Below are positions 9,631 to 18,187 of a stretch of 64,000 bases of DNA, one piece after another. Every line of letters starts with the position of its first letter. Position 1 is the stretch's first letter. Under the pieces are notes generated by a model. It ran no database searches and was not told where the DNA came from. It saw only the letters and a list, made by a program, of their open reading frames with translations. Where the stretch lies: positions 1-64,000 of the forward strand of contig NZ_MQVS01000011.1 in the NCBI RefSeq assembly GCF_001907235.1, given 5' to 3'. Position numbers and translations under genes: made by a program. Source of the DNA: Buchananella hordeovulneris. GTDB taxonomy: Bacteria > Actinomycetota > Actinomycetes > Actinomycetales > Actinomycetaceae.

Positions 9631-10788
9631 ATGACCGCCAGCCCCTCCACCAGCCCGAATGCGCAGCATGCCCGCAAATCCCCGTCCCGGCGTCGTGGGC
9701 TGCTGGTGGGCGGCGCCGCCGCGGTGGCGTTGGCAGCGGCGGGCGTCGGCCTGGCACTAACGGCCCACAAGACCATCACCCTGCAGCTGGACGGGCAAAC
9801 CTCGACCGTCACCACCTTCGCCGGTTCGGTGGAGGGGGCGCTGGCGAGCGCCGGCGTGGAGGTCGCCCAGCACGATCTGGTGGTGCCTGCCCTGACCGCG
9901 GGGGTCGCGGACGGCAGCGTCATTAGCATCAAACGGGCCCAGCCCTTGCACGTGGGCGGGCGGCAGGTGTGGAGTGCCCGCGACAGTTTGGCGGCCGCGG
10001 CCGCCGAATCCGGCCTCGGAACGTTCTCCGCCACTCGGTCTACTTCCCGCGACGCGGTGCGCCCACTGCCCTTCGTGGGGGACGGGACGGTTGTCACGGT
10101 GGTGGCCGACGGCAAGGAAGCCCAGGTGACCGCCACCGGGGAGATGGACATGACCCAGGTGCTAGCGGCCGCCGGGGTGCAGCTGTCTGCCATCGATCAG
10201 GCGCTGGCGGAGGTTGATGATGCGGGGGGCGTGCGGGTGACGGTTGTGCGGGTCGTGCGCGCCCTGACGGAGGAGACCGCCGAGATTCCCTTCGAGCAGG
10301 TCGAACAGGAAGACGAAGAGATGGAGGAGGGCAGCACCGAGGTCGTCCAGGAGGGCGTGGCCGGGCTGCACACCAAACGGACCTACACCGAGACGCGCGA
10401 CGGCAAGGCGACGGTGAGCGTCGTCGTCAGCGACGCAGTCTCGCGCGCCCCGGTGGCGGAGATCACCGCGGTGGGGACGAAAAAGAAGCAGGAAGAAGAA
10501 CCGGAAAAGCCGTCGGAGCCCGCGGGCGGCGGGGGCGGCGGGGCTCCCGTGGAGGGTGTGTGGGCAGCGCTGGCCCAGTGCGAGTCGGGCGGGGACCCCA
10601 CCACTAACACCGGTAACGGCTATTACGGCCTCTACCAGTTCTCCCTGCCCACCTGGCAGGCAATGGGCGGTAGTGGATTGCCGTCGGAGGCGTCGGCCGA
10701 GGAGCAGACGATGCGGGCGCAGATGCTGCAGGCCCGCGCCGGGTGGGGGCAGTGGCCCGCCTGCGCGGCCTCCCTCGGCCTGCTCTAG
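9631..10788 (+). CDS. rpfB: resuscitation-promoting factor RpfB-like, DUF348-G5-Rpf
   Basis: Secreted or membrane-anchored muralytic enzyme (385 aa) of the Rpf family, which cleaves peptidoglycan and promotes growth from dormancy. A membrane segment at about residues 25-45 is followed by DUF348 repeats (TLQLDGQTSTVTTFAGSVEG begins the first; a second starts near KEAQVTATGE), a G5 domain with KRTYTETRDGK, an acidic Glu-rich hinge and a Gly-rich linker. The C-terminal Rpf domain contains QCESGGDPTTNTGNGYYG with the catalytic Glu at residue 318. ATG 9631 is chosen because AAAGGAC lies just upstream; an upstream in-frame start at 9589 lacks one. A second, related gene lies next downstream. Confidence 0.93.
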   Translation: MTASPSTSPNAQHARKSPSRRRGLLVGGAAAVALAAAGVGLALTAHKTITLQLDGQTSTVTTFAGSVEGALASAGVEVAQHDLVVPALTAGVADGSVISIKRAQPLHVGGRQVWSARDSLAAAAAESGLGTFSATRSTSRDAVRPLPFVGDGTVVTVVADGKEAQVTATGEMDMTQVLAAAGVQLSAIDQALAEVDDAGGVRVTVVRVVRALTEETAEIPFEQVEQEDEEMEEGSTEVVQEGVAGLHTKRTYTETRDGKATVSVVVSDAVSRAPVAEITAVGTKKKQEEEPEKPSEPAGGGGGGAPVEGVWAALAQCESGGDPTTNTGNGYYGLYQFSLPTWQAMGGSGLPSEASAEEQTMRAQMLQARAGWGQWPACAASLGLL

Positions 10789-11093
10789 CACCCCGCACTT
10801 CAGCAAACACCCAGGTCGGGTCGGCCCTTCGTCCAGGCTGCCTGGGGATGCTGTTGGGGCGGGCTTGCAGCACCCGCGCCCCCGTTGGCAATGGTTTTAC
10901 CAAACCGATGCAATGGTTGTGTGGATTACCACTTGTGACGCCTGCGGCTGGACAATTCGCATAACAGTCTGGTTACGATTTCGGCGTGGAGGCTGCAAAG
11001 TTTCCGCGAGTGCGCAGCTCACGCGCGCTGCCCCGGGGTCAGCTCTCCCGGCGGAACCACTCCGCCCCTGACCCCAGAACAGCGAAGGACGTT
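10789..11093 (+). other. 305-bp leader region of second rpf-like gene
   Basis: No gene is seen. It holds the weak hairpin at 10856-10881, two copies of GCAATGGTT (near 10887 and 10911) flanking GGTTTTACCAAACC, and a promoter-like pair GGACAA-18-TACGAT at 10950-10979 that would give a 5' untranslated region of about 110 nt. Some actinobacterial rpf genes have a cyclic-di-AMP riboswitch in this position. I looked for its conserved core here and did not recognise it. Confidence 0.4.
10856..10881 (+). terminator. possible terminator after first rpf gene
   Basis: GCGGG and CCCGC pair around a 9-base loop, with an outer GGG/CCC extension after one bulged base. No T tract follows. This is the only plausible stop signal within the 305-bp gap between the two rpf genes. 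Confidence 0.35.
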
Positions 11094-12359
11094 ATGACTG
11101 AGTTAGAAAACCCCCAGCAGACTGCCCGCCGGGCCCGCCCCGCTAAGAAGAGCTGGCGGCTCTTGGCCGCCGGTGGCGCCGCCCTCACCCTGGCCCTGAC
11201 CGGGGGCGCCATCGCCTACAGCGCCCACAAGTCCGTCACCGTGCACGTGGACGGACGCAGCCACGCCGTCTCGACCTTCTCCGGCTCGGTCAACGACGCG
11301 CTGGCGGCCGCCGGGGTGGAGGTGACGGCTCACGACCTCGTGGTGCCGGCCGGCGGGTCCGCCCTGACAGACGGCACCGTCATCACCGTCAAGCGCGCCC
11401 AACCGCTGCACGTCGGGGGCGAGAAAGTGTGGACCACGCAGGGCACGCTGTCCGCGGCCGCCGCGGAGGCGGGCCTGGAAAACTACGCCGCCACCCGCTC
11501 CACTTCCCGCGACGCCCTGACCACGTTGCCGTTGGTGGCCGCAGGCACCCCGGTGACGGTGATGGCCGACGGCAAGGAGAAGCAGTTCACCGCGGAGACG
11601 GATCTGGACACCGCAGCGGTGTTGGCCGCCGCCGGGGTGGAGGCCAGCCCCATTGACCACGTGCAGGCCGCTCCGGGTGACAACGGCGCGGTCAAGGTCA
11701 GCGTCGTGCGCGTCAAGCGCACTCTCACCGCCGAAAAGACCGAGGTTCCCTTCGAAACCGTGCAGGAAGAAGACCCGGAGTTGGAGGAAGGCACCACCGA
11801 GGTGCGCCAGGCCGGGCAAGCCGGGGAGAAGACCAAGCAGACCTACAGCGAGACGCGCGACGGCAAAGCCATCGTGAGCGTGGTGCTGGGGGAGGGTGTG
11901 ACCAAAGAGCCGGTCAAGGAGATCGTGGCCGTCGGCACCAAGGTGAAGGCCGAGGCCACCCCGAGTCCGAGCCCGAGCACGGAGGCTCCCGCCGAGACCG
12001 AGGCTGAGGCGCCTGCCGCCCCCGCGAACCCGCCCGCTCCCGCCGGCAACTACTCCGGTGGCGACCCGCGTGGCATCGCCCAGTCCATGCTCGCCAGCTA
12101 CGGCTGGAGCCAGAGCGAGTTTGGCTGCCTGGACGCGCTGTGGGAACGGGAATCCAACTGGAACCCCTACGCGGAGAACCCCTACTCCGGGGCCTACGGC
12201 ATTCCCCAGTCGCTGCCTGCCTCCAAGATGGCCTCGGCTGGTGCCGACTGGGCGACCAACCCCGCCACCCAGATCTCGTGGGGCCTGAGCTACATCGCGG
12301 GCCGCTACGGTTCGCCGTGCGCCGCCTGGGCCCACTCCGAGTCCGTGGGCTGGTACTAA
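11094..12359 (+). CDS. DUF348-G5 protein with C-terminal transglycosylase-like domain
   Basis: Paralogue (421 aa) of the preceding Rpf protein. The N-terminal half is nearly collinear: one membrane segment at about residues 20-40, DUF348 repeats beginning [20 protein letters not shown], and a G5 domain containing [13 protein letters not shown] Ser/Pro/Glu/Ala linker follows. The last 90 residues differ: [19 protein letters not shown], then [13 protein letters not shown] and a terminal [13 protein letters not shown]. This resembles the short transglycosylase-like domain of aggregation-promoting-factor-type proteins, with Glu353 (RES) as likely catalytic acid, rather than the classic Rpf domain. 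ATG 11094 is chosen for GAAGGAC upstream. An upstream in-frame GTG at 10986 would add a non-homologous basic stretch and is rejected. Confidence 0.88.
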   Translation: MTELENPQQTARRARPAKKSWRLLAAGGAALTLALTGGAIAYSAHKSVTVHVDGRSHAVSTFSGSVNDALAAAGVEVTAHDLVVPAGGSALTDGTVITVKRAQPLHVGGEKVWTTQGTLSAAAAEAGLENYAATRSTSRDALTTLPLVAAGTPVTVMADGKEKQFTAETDLDTAAVLAAAGVEASPIDHVQAAPGDNGAVKVSVVRVKRTLTAEKTEVPFETVQEEDPELEEGTTEVRQAGQAGEKTKQTYSETRDGKAIVSVVLGEGVTKEPVKEIVAVGTKVKAEATPSPSPSTEAPAETEAEAPAAPANPPAPAGNYSGGDPRGIAQSMLASYGWSQSEFGCLDALWERESNWNPYAENPYSGAYGIPQSLPASKMASAGADWATNPATQISWGLSYIAGRYGSPCAAWAHSESVGWY

Positions 12360-12368
12360 ACAGCATTT

Positions 12369-12404
12369 CTGTGGGCGGTCCCCCTGGTGCGGGGCCGCCC
12401 ACAG
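12369..12404 (+). terminator. terminator after second rpf-like gene
   Basis: CTGTGGGCGG pairs with CCGCCCACAG (10 bp), and an inner CCCC/GGGG extends the stem. It sits ten bases after the stop codon and before rsmA. Confidence 0.7.
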
Positions 12405-12448
12405 GCGTGCGTACGCGCAGGTCGATCGCTACCGCTACCCTGGAACAT

Positions 12449-13333
12449 ATGACTGCCCTGCTTGGCCCCGCCGACGTTCGTGCCCTGGCCGACCGCCTGG
12501 GGGTGCGTCCCACCAAGACTCTCGGCCAGAACTTCGTGCACGACGCCGGTACGGTCACCAAGATCGTGGCCGCTGCACACGTGCAGGCCACCGATCACGT
12601 GCTTGAGGTGGGCCCCGGGCTTGGTTCCCTCACCCTGGCCCTGCTTGCCACCGGGGCGCGCGTCACCGCCATCGAAATAGACCCCACACTGGCGCAGGCC
12701 TTGCCGCACACCATCGCCGAGCGCGCCCCCGCGGCCGCAGACCGCTGCACCGTGCTGCCCGCTGACGCGCTGACCATTACCGGCCCTGCGGACCTGCCGA
12801 GCCCCCCGCCGGGCGGCCCTCACCCGCAGCTGCCCAACCGGCTGGTGGCCAACTTGCCCTACAACGTCGCCGTGCCCGTCTTGCTGACCTTACTGCCCGC
12901 CCTGCCGAGCCTGCGCGAGGTGCTGGTCATGGTGCAGGCCGAGGTCGCCCACCGTTTGTGTGCCCGCCCCGGTTCGCGCGTCTACGGCGTGCCCAGCGTC
13001 AAGGCCGCCTGGTACGGGCAGACCCAGTTCGCGGGGCTCATCGGCCGTAACGTGTTTTGGCCGGTGCCCAACGTTGATTCGGCCCTGGTGCGGCTGCTGC
13101 GCCACGACCCGCCCGCCACCCCCGCTTCCCGCGAGCAGGTCTTTGCGCTGGTGGACGCGGCTTTTGCCCAACGCCGCAAGACCTTACGCGCCGCCCTGGG
13201 GGCGAGTGTCGGCTCTCCGGCGCGCGCGGAAGAAGCGCTGCGGGCGGCGGGCATCGACCCGGCCCTGCGCGGGGAGAAGCTCACCATCGACCAGTTCGCC
13301 GCGCTGGCGGCCCAGCTGGGGGAGTGGCTATGA
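12449..13333 (+). CDS. rsmA: 16S rRNA (adenine-1518/1519 N6)-dimethyltransferase
   Basis: RsmA/KsgA (294 aa) dimethylates two adjacent adenines in helix 45 of 16S rRNA during small-subunit maturation; loss gives kasugamycin resistance in many bacteria. Motifs seen are [10 protein letters not shown] at the N-terminus, the SAM loop [25 protein letters not shown], the catalytic [15 protein letters not shown] and the C-terminal helical domain with [14 protein letters not shown] and [14 protein letters not shown] 12449 fits the family N-terminus. Its stop overlaps ispE by four bases (ATGA), so both are translationally coupled, as is usual in actinobacteria. Confidence 0.96.
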   Translation: MTALLGPADVRALADRLGVRPTKTLGQNFVHDAGTVTKIVAAAHVQATDHVLEVGPGLGSLTLALLATGARVTAIEIDPTLAQALPHTIAERAPAAADRCTVLPADALTITGPADLPSPPPGGPHPQLPNRLVANLPYNVAVPVLLTLLPALPSLREVLVMVQAEVAHRLCARPGSRVYGVPSVKAAWYGQTQFAGLIGRNVFWPVPNVDSALVRLLRHDPPATPASREQVFALVDAAFAQRRKTLRAALGASVGSPARAEEALRAAGIDPALRGEKLTIDQFAALAAQLGEWL

Positions 13334-14235
13334 GTGTCGTGCTGACTGCCCGCGCGCCCGGCAAGGTCAACCTGTACCTGGCCGCCGGGGCGGGCGACGC
13401 GAGCGGCTATCACCCACTGCAGACGGTCTTTCTCGGGCTGGACGTCGAGGAACGCGCCGAAGTGCGGCCCGCCGCGTGCCTGGAGGTGACCTTCACCGGC
13501 CCGGGCACCGAGCAGCTAGCGGTGGACGAGACCAACCTGGCCGTGCGGGCCGCCCGGGCGCTGGCCGCGGCCACCGGCTACCGGGGCGGGGCGCGACTAG
13601 AGATCCACAAGGGCATCCCCATCGCCGCGGGCATGGCGGGGGGATCGGCCGACGCGGCCCTGACCCTGCGGGCCCTAAACGCCCTGTGGGGCACCGGCTT
13701 GTCCGACGCCGAGTTGGCGGAGCTGGCGCGGGGCCTCGGGGCTGACGTGCCCTTCGGCCTGGTCGGCGGTCTAGCCCACGCGACCGGGCGGGGAGACGTC
13801 GTCGGCGGCCTGCCGACCACCGGCACTCTGCACCTGGCCCTGGCCGCCGCGCCCCGCGGCCTGGCCACCCCCGCCGTTTTCCGAGAGCTCGACACCCAGG
13901 CGTTGCCCGCCACCCCCGCCCCGCCGCCGCCCGCCCTGCTGGCCGCCGCGGCCGCCGGGGACGCGCCCACCTTGGCACCTCTCATCCACAACGACCTGGC
14001 CGCCCCTGCCCTGCGGCTGCGGCCCGAGCTGGCCGACGTGCTCGCCGCCGCCCGCGTCGCCGGGGCCCTGACCGCGTTCATCTCCGGCTCCGGCCCCACG
14101 GTCGCGGCCTTGGCGCGCGACCGCGCCCACGCCGTCGCCCTGGCGGGCGAGTTGGCCACCCACCGGCACGTGGCCGCCACCTACGCCGTGTCCGGGCCCG
14201 CCCCCGGCGCCAGTCTCGCCCCTGCTGCCTCCTGA
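13330..14235 (+). CDS. ispE: 4-diphosphocytidyl-2-C-methyl-D-erythritol kinase
   Basis: IspE (about 301 aa) phosphorylates CDP-methylerythritol in the non-mevalonate isoprenoid pathway. It is a GHMP kinase: [11 protein letters not shown] at the N-terminus, the ATP-binding loop [20 protein letters not shown] near residue 98, and the C-terminal [10 protein letters not shown] glycine motif are all intact. ATG 13330 overlaps the rsmA stop by four bases; a GTG six bases earlier is an alternative. The protein is very Ala-rich (a run around [14 protein letters not shown]), consistent with high GC rather than with decay. Together with rsmA it forms a coupled pair. Confidence 0.94.
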   Translation: MSVVLTARAPGKVNLYLAAGAGDASGYHPLQTVFLGLDVEERAEVRPAACLEVTFTGPGTEQLAVDETNLAVRAARALAAATGYRGGARLEIHKGIPIAAGMAGGSADAALTLRALNALWGTGLSDAELAELARGLGADVPFGLVGGLAHATGRGDVVGGLPTTGTLHLALAAAPRGLATPAVFRELDTQALPATPAPPPPALLAAAAAGDAPTLAPLIHNDLAAPALRLRPELADVLAAARVAGALTAFISGSGPTVAALARDRAHAVALAGELATHRHVAATYAVSGPAPGASLAPAAS

Positions 14236-14301
14236 CCGCGCGGCCCGCCCCCACCCTGTCCCGTCCTGCAACCGGCGCCCCGCGCCAGGAAGTGAGCCCC
14301 G

Positions 14302-16092
14302 ATGGCCAGAGCCCTGCTGGGAGCCGAGTCCCTGCACCTGGAATACCCGACCCGCGTCGTCTTCGACTCCGTGAGCGTTGCTATTGAGGAGGGCGACCGC
14401 ATCGGCATCGTCGGGCGCAACGGGGACGGCAAGTCCAGCCTGCTCGGCATGCTGGTCGGCACCGTCGAGTACTCGGCCGGGCAGATCACCCGCCGCAGCG
14501 GCCTGCGGTTTGGGGTGCTGACCCAGCGCGACGAGCTGGCCGACGGCGACACAGTCGGCCGGGCGATCGTCGGGGAGATGGCCGAGCACGAGTGGGCCGG
14601 GGATGCCCGCATCCGCGACATCATCGGGGGGCTGGTGGCTGATCTGCCGTGGGATGCCTCCGTCGCCACGCTCTCGGGCGGGCAGCGACGCCGGGTGGCC
14701 CTGGCGGCGCTGCTGATCGGCCAATGGGACCTGCTGGCTTTGGATGAACCCACCAACCACCTGGACATGGAGGGCATCGCCTGGCTGGCTGCGCACCTGC
14801 GGGGCCGGTGGGCCAAGAACACCGGAGGGCTGCTGGTTATCACCCACGACCGCTGGTTCCTGGACGAGGTGTGCACCGAGACATGGGAAGTGCACGACGG
14901 CATCGTCGAGCCCTTCGAGGGTGGGTACGCCGCCTACGTGCTGCAGCGCCTAGAGCGCGACCGCATGGCGGCCGCTAGCGAGGCCAAGCGGCAGAACCTG
15001 CTGCGCAAGGAGCTGGCGTGGCTGCGGCGCGGGGCCCCGGCCCGCACCTCCAAACCGAAGTTCCGCATCGAGGCCGCCAACCAGCTGATCGCCAACGTGC
15101 CGCCGGTGCGCAACCCGCTGGAGTTGCAGCGCCTGGCGGTGGCGCGCCTGGGCAAGGACGTGGTCGACATCGAGGATGTGTCGGTGCGCTACGGCGAGGT
15201 CGAGGTGCTGCGGGACGTTACCTGGCGCCTGGCCCCCGGGGAGCGCACCGGCATTCTGGGCGCCAACGGGGCGGGAAAGTCGACGCTGCTGGGGCTAATA
15301 AGCGGCACTGTGCAGCCGACCAGCGGGCGGGTCAAGCGCGGCAAAACGGTGCGGGTGGGGGTGCTCGATCAGCAGTTCTCCCAGCTGGCCGAGATCGGGC
15401 AGGACCGGGTGCGGGAGGTGCTGGCCCGCACCAAGACGACCTTCACGCTCGACGGCAAGGACCTCACCCCCGCCCAGCTGCTGGAGCGGCTGGGCTTTTC
15501 CCGGGCGCACTTGTCGGCCCGGGTGGCCGAGCTATCGGGTGGCCAGAAGCGGCGGCTGCAACTGCTGCTGTTGCTGCTGAGCGAACCCAACGTCATCATC
15601 CTGGACGAACCCACCAACGACGTGGACTCCGAGATGCTGGCGGCCCTCGAGGACCTGTTGGACTCGTGGCCGGGCACGCTCGTGGTCGTTTCCCACGACC
15701 GCTACCTGCTGGAGCGGGTCACCGACCAGCAGTACGCCATCCTGGACGGGCGGCTGCGGCACGTGCCCGGCGGGGTGGAGGAGTACCTGCGGCTGAGTCG
15801 CGCCGCCGACGCGCCTGCCGCCCCGGGGCCCGCGCCCGCGAGCGCCGCCCCGGCGGCCGATGGGGAGCTGTCGGGGGCGCAGCGGCGGGCGCTGGAGAAG
15901 GAGGCGGCGGCCCTTGAGCGGCGCCTGGAGAAGCTGGGGCGCAGCATCGCGGCGCTGCACCAGACGCTGGCGGAGCACGACCAGAGCGATTTTGCGGGGT
16001 TGGCGCGCTACACGGCGCAGCTGCGTGACCTGGAGGAGGAAGTGGAGAAGCTGGAGGGCCGGTGGCTGGAGCTGACCGAGCAGTTGGGGTGA
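14302..16092 (+). CDS. ABC-F family ATPase, Uup-like
   Basis: Cytosolic ABC-F protein (596 aa) with two ATPase domains and no membrane part; such proteins act on the ribosome. First domain: Walker A GRNGDGKSS, signature LSGGQRRR, Walker B LLALDEPTNHLD. Second domain: GANGAGKST, LSGGQKRR, VIILDEPTND. The interdomain linker (P-site tRNA interaction motif) lies around residues 205-260. The C-terminal 70 residues form a Glu/Leu-rich coiled coil preceded by an Ala/Pro linker, which is the hallmark of Uup rather than EttA. Starts at ATG 14302 after GGAAGTGAGCCCC. Uup members aid ribosome function and tolerance of replication or translation stress. Antibiotic-resistance ABC-F proteins look similar, but nothing here indicates a drug. 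Confidence 0.88.
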   Translation: MARALLGAESLHLEYPTRVVFDSVSVAIEEGDRIGIVGRNGDGKSSLLGMLVGTVEYSAGQITRRSGLRFGVLTQRDELADGDTVGRAIVGEMAEHEWAGDARIRDIIGGLVADLPWDASVATLSGGQRRRVALAALLIGQWDLLALDEPTNHLDMEGIAWLAAHLRGRWAKNTGGLLVITHDRWFLDEVCTETWEVHDGIVEPFEGGYAAYVLQRLERDRMAAASEAKRQNLLRKELAWLRRGAPARTSKPKFRIEAANQLIANVPPVRNPLELQRLAVARLGKDVVDIEDVSVRYGEVEVLRDVTWRLAPGERTGILGANGAGKSTLLGLISGTVQPTSGRVKRGKTVRVGVLDQQFSQLAEIGQDRVREVLARTKTTFTLDGKDLTPAQLLERLGFSRAHLSARVAELSGGQKRRLQLLLLLLSEPNVIILDEPTNDVDSEMLAALEDLLDSWPGTLVVVSHDRYLLERVTDQQYAILDGRLRHVPGGVEEYLRLSRAADAPAAPGPAPASAAPAADGELSGAQRRALEKEAAALERRLEKLGRSIAALHQTLAEHDQSDFAGLARYTAQLRDLEEEVEKLEGRWLELTEQLG

Positions 16093-16131
16093 GCCCGTGG
16101 TGGCGGGCGTCCGCCGCCGCGGGGCGGCCGG

Positions 16132-16845
16132 TCAGGGGCCGGCGGCGGGTGGGGCCGCGGCAGCGAGCGGCAGCAGGACGTGTTCGACTCCGTCCAGGAG
16201 CGCGGCGATGAGCAGCTGGTAGTAGTCGAGGCTGGCTTCGGCCAGGGCGGCGGGGGACTGGTCGGCGGGAAAAAAGTGGGTGACCAGTTGGGCGATGGCG
16301 GGGGACTGGTCGGCGAGGGCTAGCAGGTGGGTGCGTTGGGTGGCGTAGTGGCCGTGGGCCCACTGGCGGCGGCGGCCGTGGTGGGCGGCGAGCGCGGCGA
16401 GCGCGGAGTTAAAGATGAGGGAGCCGGCCAGCGGGGCCAGCGGCCCGAAGCCGGCGCGCTGCAGTTGGGCGGCGGTGGCCTCGGCCAGGGGGATGGTGCG
16501 GGCGGTCAGGTGCCCGGTCATGAGGCGGTCGGCGACGCCGGGGCAGGCCAGGAGGGCGGGGCGGGCGGCGAACAGGAGGCGGGTGAACCAGTCTTTCCAC
16601 TCCAGGGCGGGGTCCGGCAGGGGCACGGTGGCGACGACGGCGTCGACGACGGCATCGCTCAAGTCCTCCTTGTTGCGGAAGTAGTGGTAGAGGACGGAGG
16701 GGGTGACGGTCAGGGCCTGGGCGATGTCGCGCATGGACCACCCTTCCAGGCCCGCGGTGGCCGATAGTTCTTGCGCTTTGGCGACGATCTGGGCGCGGCT
16801 GAGGCCTGCCCGGCGGGCGGTGGGGGCGGGGGAAGAGGCGGCCAT
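16132..16845 (-). CDS. TetR family transcriptional regulator
   Basis: TetR-type repressor (237 aa). The N-terminal helix-turn-helix reads RAQIVAKAQELSATAGLEGW then MRDIAQALTVTPSVLYHYF, and a KEDL helix follows. The ligand-binding half is unassigned but resembles the TetR_C form seen in regulators of tetracycline-type exporters. ATG 16845 is preferred to an upstream in-frame start at 16908 because that extension would run through the operator region and is not homologous to regulators. It is divergent from the MFS exporter; the 85-bp gap holds a promoter and two matching palindromes, so it very likely represses itself and the exporter and releases on binding a drug-like ligand. Confidence 0.88.
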   Translation of the reverse strand: MAASSPAPTARRAGLSRAQIVAKAQELSATAGLEGWSMRDIAQALTVTPSVLYHYFRNKEDLSDAVVDAVVATVPLPDPALEWKDWFTRLLFAARPALLACPGVADRLMTGHLTARTIPLAEATAAQLQRAGFGPLAPLAGSLIFNSALAALAAHHGRRRQWAHGHYATQRTHLLALADQSPAIAQLVTHFFPADQSPAALAEASLDYYQLLIAALLDGVEHVLLPLAAAAPPAAGP

Positions 16846-16863
16846 GGGGTAACGGTAGCAAGC

Positions 16864-16915
16864 CTTGACCGCTGTTGAACATAGTTCTAGTATCGCGGCG
16901 TAGAACACCGTTCAA
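16864..16915 (+). promoter_or_regulatory. MFS promoter with paired TetR operators
   Basis: TTGACC (16865-16870) and TAGTAT (16888-16893) are 17 bases apart, a near-consensus promoter reading toward the MFS gene. Two 15-base sites, TTGAACATAGTTCTA (16875-16889) and TAGAACACCGTTCAA (16901-16915), each contain GAAC-N3-GTTC and are mirror images of each other around 16895. One fills the promoter spacer and the other covers the transcript start, the ideal layout for repression by the divergent TetR protein. Confidence 0.8.
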
Positions 16916-16930
16916 GTGCCGAGGTGCGCC

Positions 16931-18187
16931 ATGTCCCAACCCAAATCCACCCCGCTGCCCGCCGCCGCCCAGCCGCGGCTCCTGCTCAGCATCCTGCTGG
17001 TGGGCTTCCTCGGGCAGATGCTGCTCAACCCGCTGCTGGCGCCCCTGTCCCGCCAGCTGGGACTGGCCGAGTGGCAGGTAGGAGCCACCATCTCGCTGGC
17101 GGCCCTGGCCCTGGCCGCTTGCAGTCCCTTCTGGGGCTGGGCCTGCGGTCGCTGGGGCGTCAAACCGGTGCTCGTTGTCGGCCTGTTCGGTGCCGCCCTC
17201 GCGCTCGCGGCCTTCGCGCTCGTGTCCCTGCTGGGAATGCGGCACGCGCTTGGCGGCCCGCTCCTGGTGGTCGGCGTCGTGGTGACCCGCGGACTGCTCT
17301 ATGGGGCGGCGATCGCCTCCCTGCAGCCCGCCGTCCAGTCCCACCTCGTGACCCACACCAACACCGAGCAAGAACGGGTGGCGGCCGTGGGCGCGGTGGG
17401 GGCGGTCATGGGATTGGCCGCCATCGTCGGCGGCGTGCTCGGTGGCGCCCTAGCCGGGATCGGTGGGTTGGCGCTGCCGCTCGTGGTCATGCCCGTGTTG
17501 GTGGCCGGGGCCTTGGCGCTGCTGACCAGGTTCCGCCCCGGGGATGCCAAGCAGGTGGAGCGGCCCGCCGCGCGGCGGGTGTCCTACCGCGATCCCCGCG
17601 TGTTCGGCTACCTGCTGGCCGGGCTGCCGCTGATGGCCGCCTTCGCCACCCTGCAAACGATCTTCGGCTTCCTTGTGCAGGATCGCTTCGGACTGAGCGA
17701 TGAGGCCACCGCGTCCGTGACCGCCGCCTACCTGGCTGCCCTGGCGATCACCCTGGCCGCCGTGCAAACCGGCCTCGCCCCGCGCCTGGGGTGGGCGGCC
17801 CCGCGCCTGCTGCGGGCGGGCGCGGTGCTGAGTCTGGTGGGGGTGGCCTGCCTGCTGCCGGGGCGCTCCTACCTGCTAGCCGCCCTCGGGGTGCTCCTGC
17901 TGGGCGCCGGCTTCGGATTGGCCATGCCCGCTTACAACGCAGGCCCCACCTTGCAGCTGGACAGCAGCGAGCAGGGCGCGCTGGCGGGGCTCATCAGCGC
18001 CAACAACGGCGTCACCTACGCCCTGGCCCCCCTCTGTTCAACTGCGCTGTACGGGTGGTGGCCTGCAGCGGCCCTCGTGCTGGCGGGCGCCCTACTGGCC
18101 GCCTGCCTCCTCGTGGCGCTGCTGCACCCCCAGCTCCGCCAGGGAGGCCGGGCCGCGACCGAGTCCGCGTGGTCCCGCCCCCGCTAG
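16931..18187 (+). CDS. MFS transporter, drug exporter-like
   Basis: Major facilitator permease (418 aa) with about 12 hydrophobic helices, probably a proton-driven exporter of the inner membrane. The loop 2-3 signature is recognisable as WGWACGRWGVKPVLVVG, and the first helix LLLSILLVGFLGQMLL with PLLAPLSRQLGL is typical of the TetA/Bcr-type drug exporter group. ATG 16931 is chosen for GAGG six bases upstream; an in-frame GTG at 16916 lies inside the operator. It is controlled by the divergent TetR gene through the paired operators. Its last four bases overlap the convergent chloramphenicol acetyltransferase gene. Substrate unknown. Confidence 0.87.
   Translation: MSQPKSTPLPAAAQPRLLLSILLVGFLGQMLLNPLLAPLSRQLGLAEWQVGATISLAALALAACSPFWGWACGRWGVKPVLVVGLFGAALALAAFALVSLLGMRHALGGPLLVVGVVVTRGLLYGAAIASLQPAVQSHLVTHTNTEQERVAAVGAVGAVMGLAAIVGGVLGGALAGIGGLALPLVVMPVLVAGALALLTRFRPGDAKQVERPAARRVSYRDPRVFGYLLAGLPLMAAFATLQTIFGFLVQDRFGLSDEATASVTAAYLAALAITLAAVQTGLAPRLGWAAPRLLRAGAVLSLVGVACLLPGRSYLLAALGVLLLGAGFGLAMPAYNAGPTLQLDSSEQGALAGLISANNGVTYALAPLCSTALYGWWPAAALVLAGALLAACLLVALLHPQLRQGGRAATESAWSRPR

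Noticed and set aside
10789-11093. Cyclic-di-AMP (ydaO-type) riboswitch before the second rpf-like gene
   Set aside because: Position would fit known actinobacterial examples, but the conserved core sequences could not be found by eye. A covariance search would settle it.
12140-12448. N-terminal extension of RsmA
   Set aside because: It runs through the end of the second rpf-like gene and its terminator and has no homology.
13771-14895. 374-codon minus-strand frame spanning ispE and the ABC-F gene
   Set aside because: It crosses two recognisable genes and their spacer and is very Gly-rich, a codon-bias artefact.
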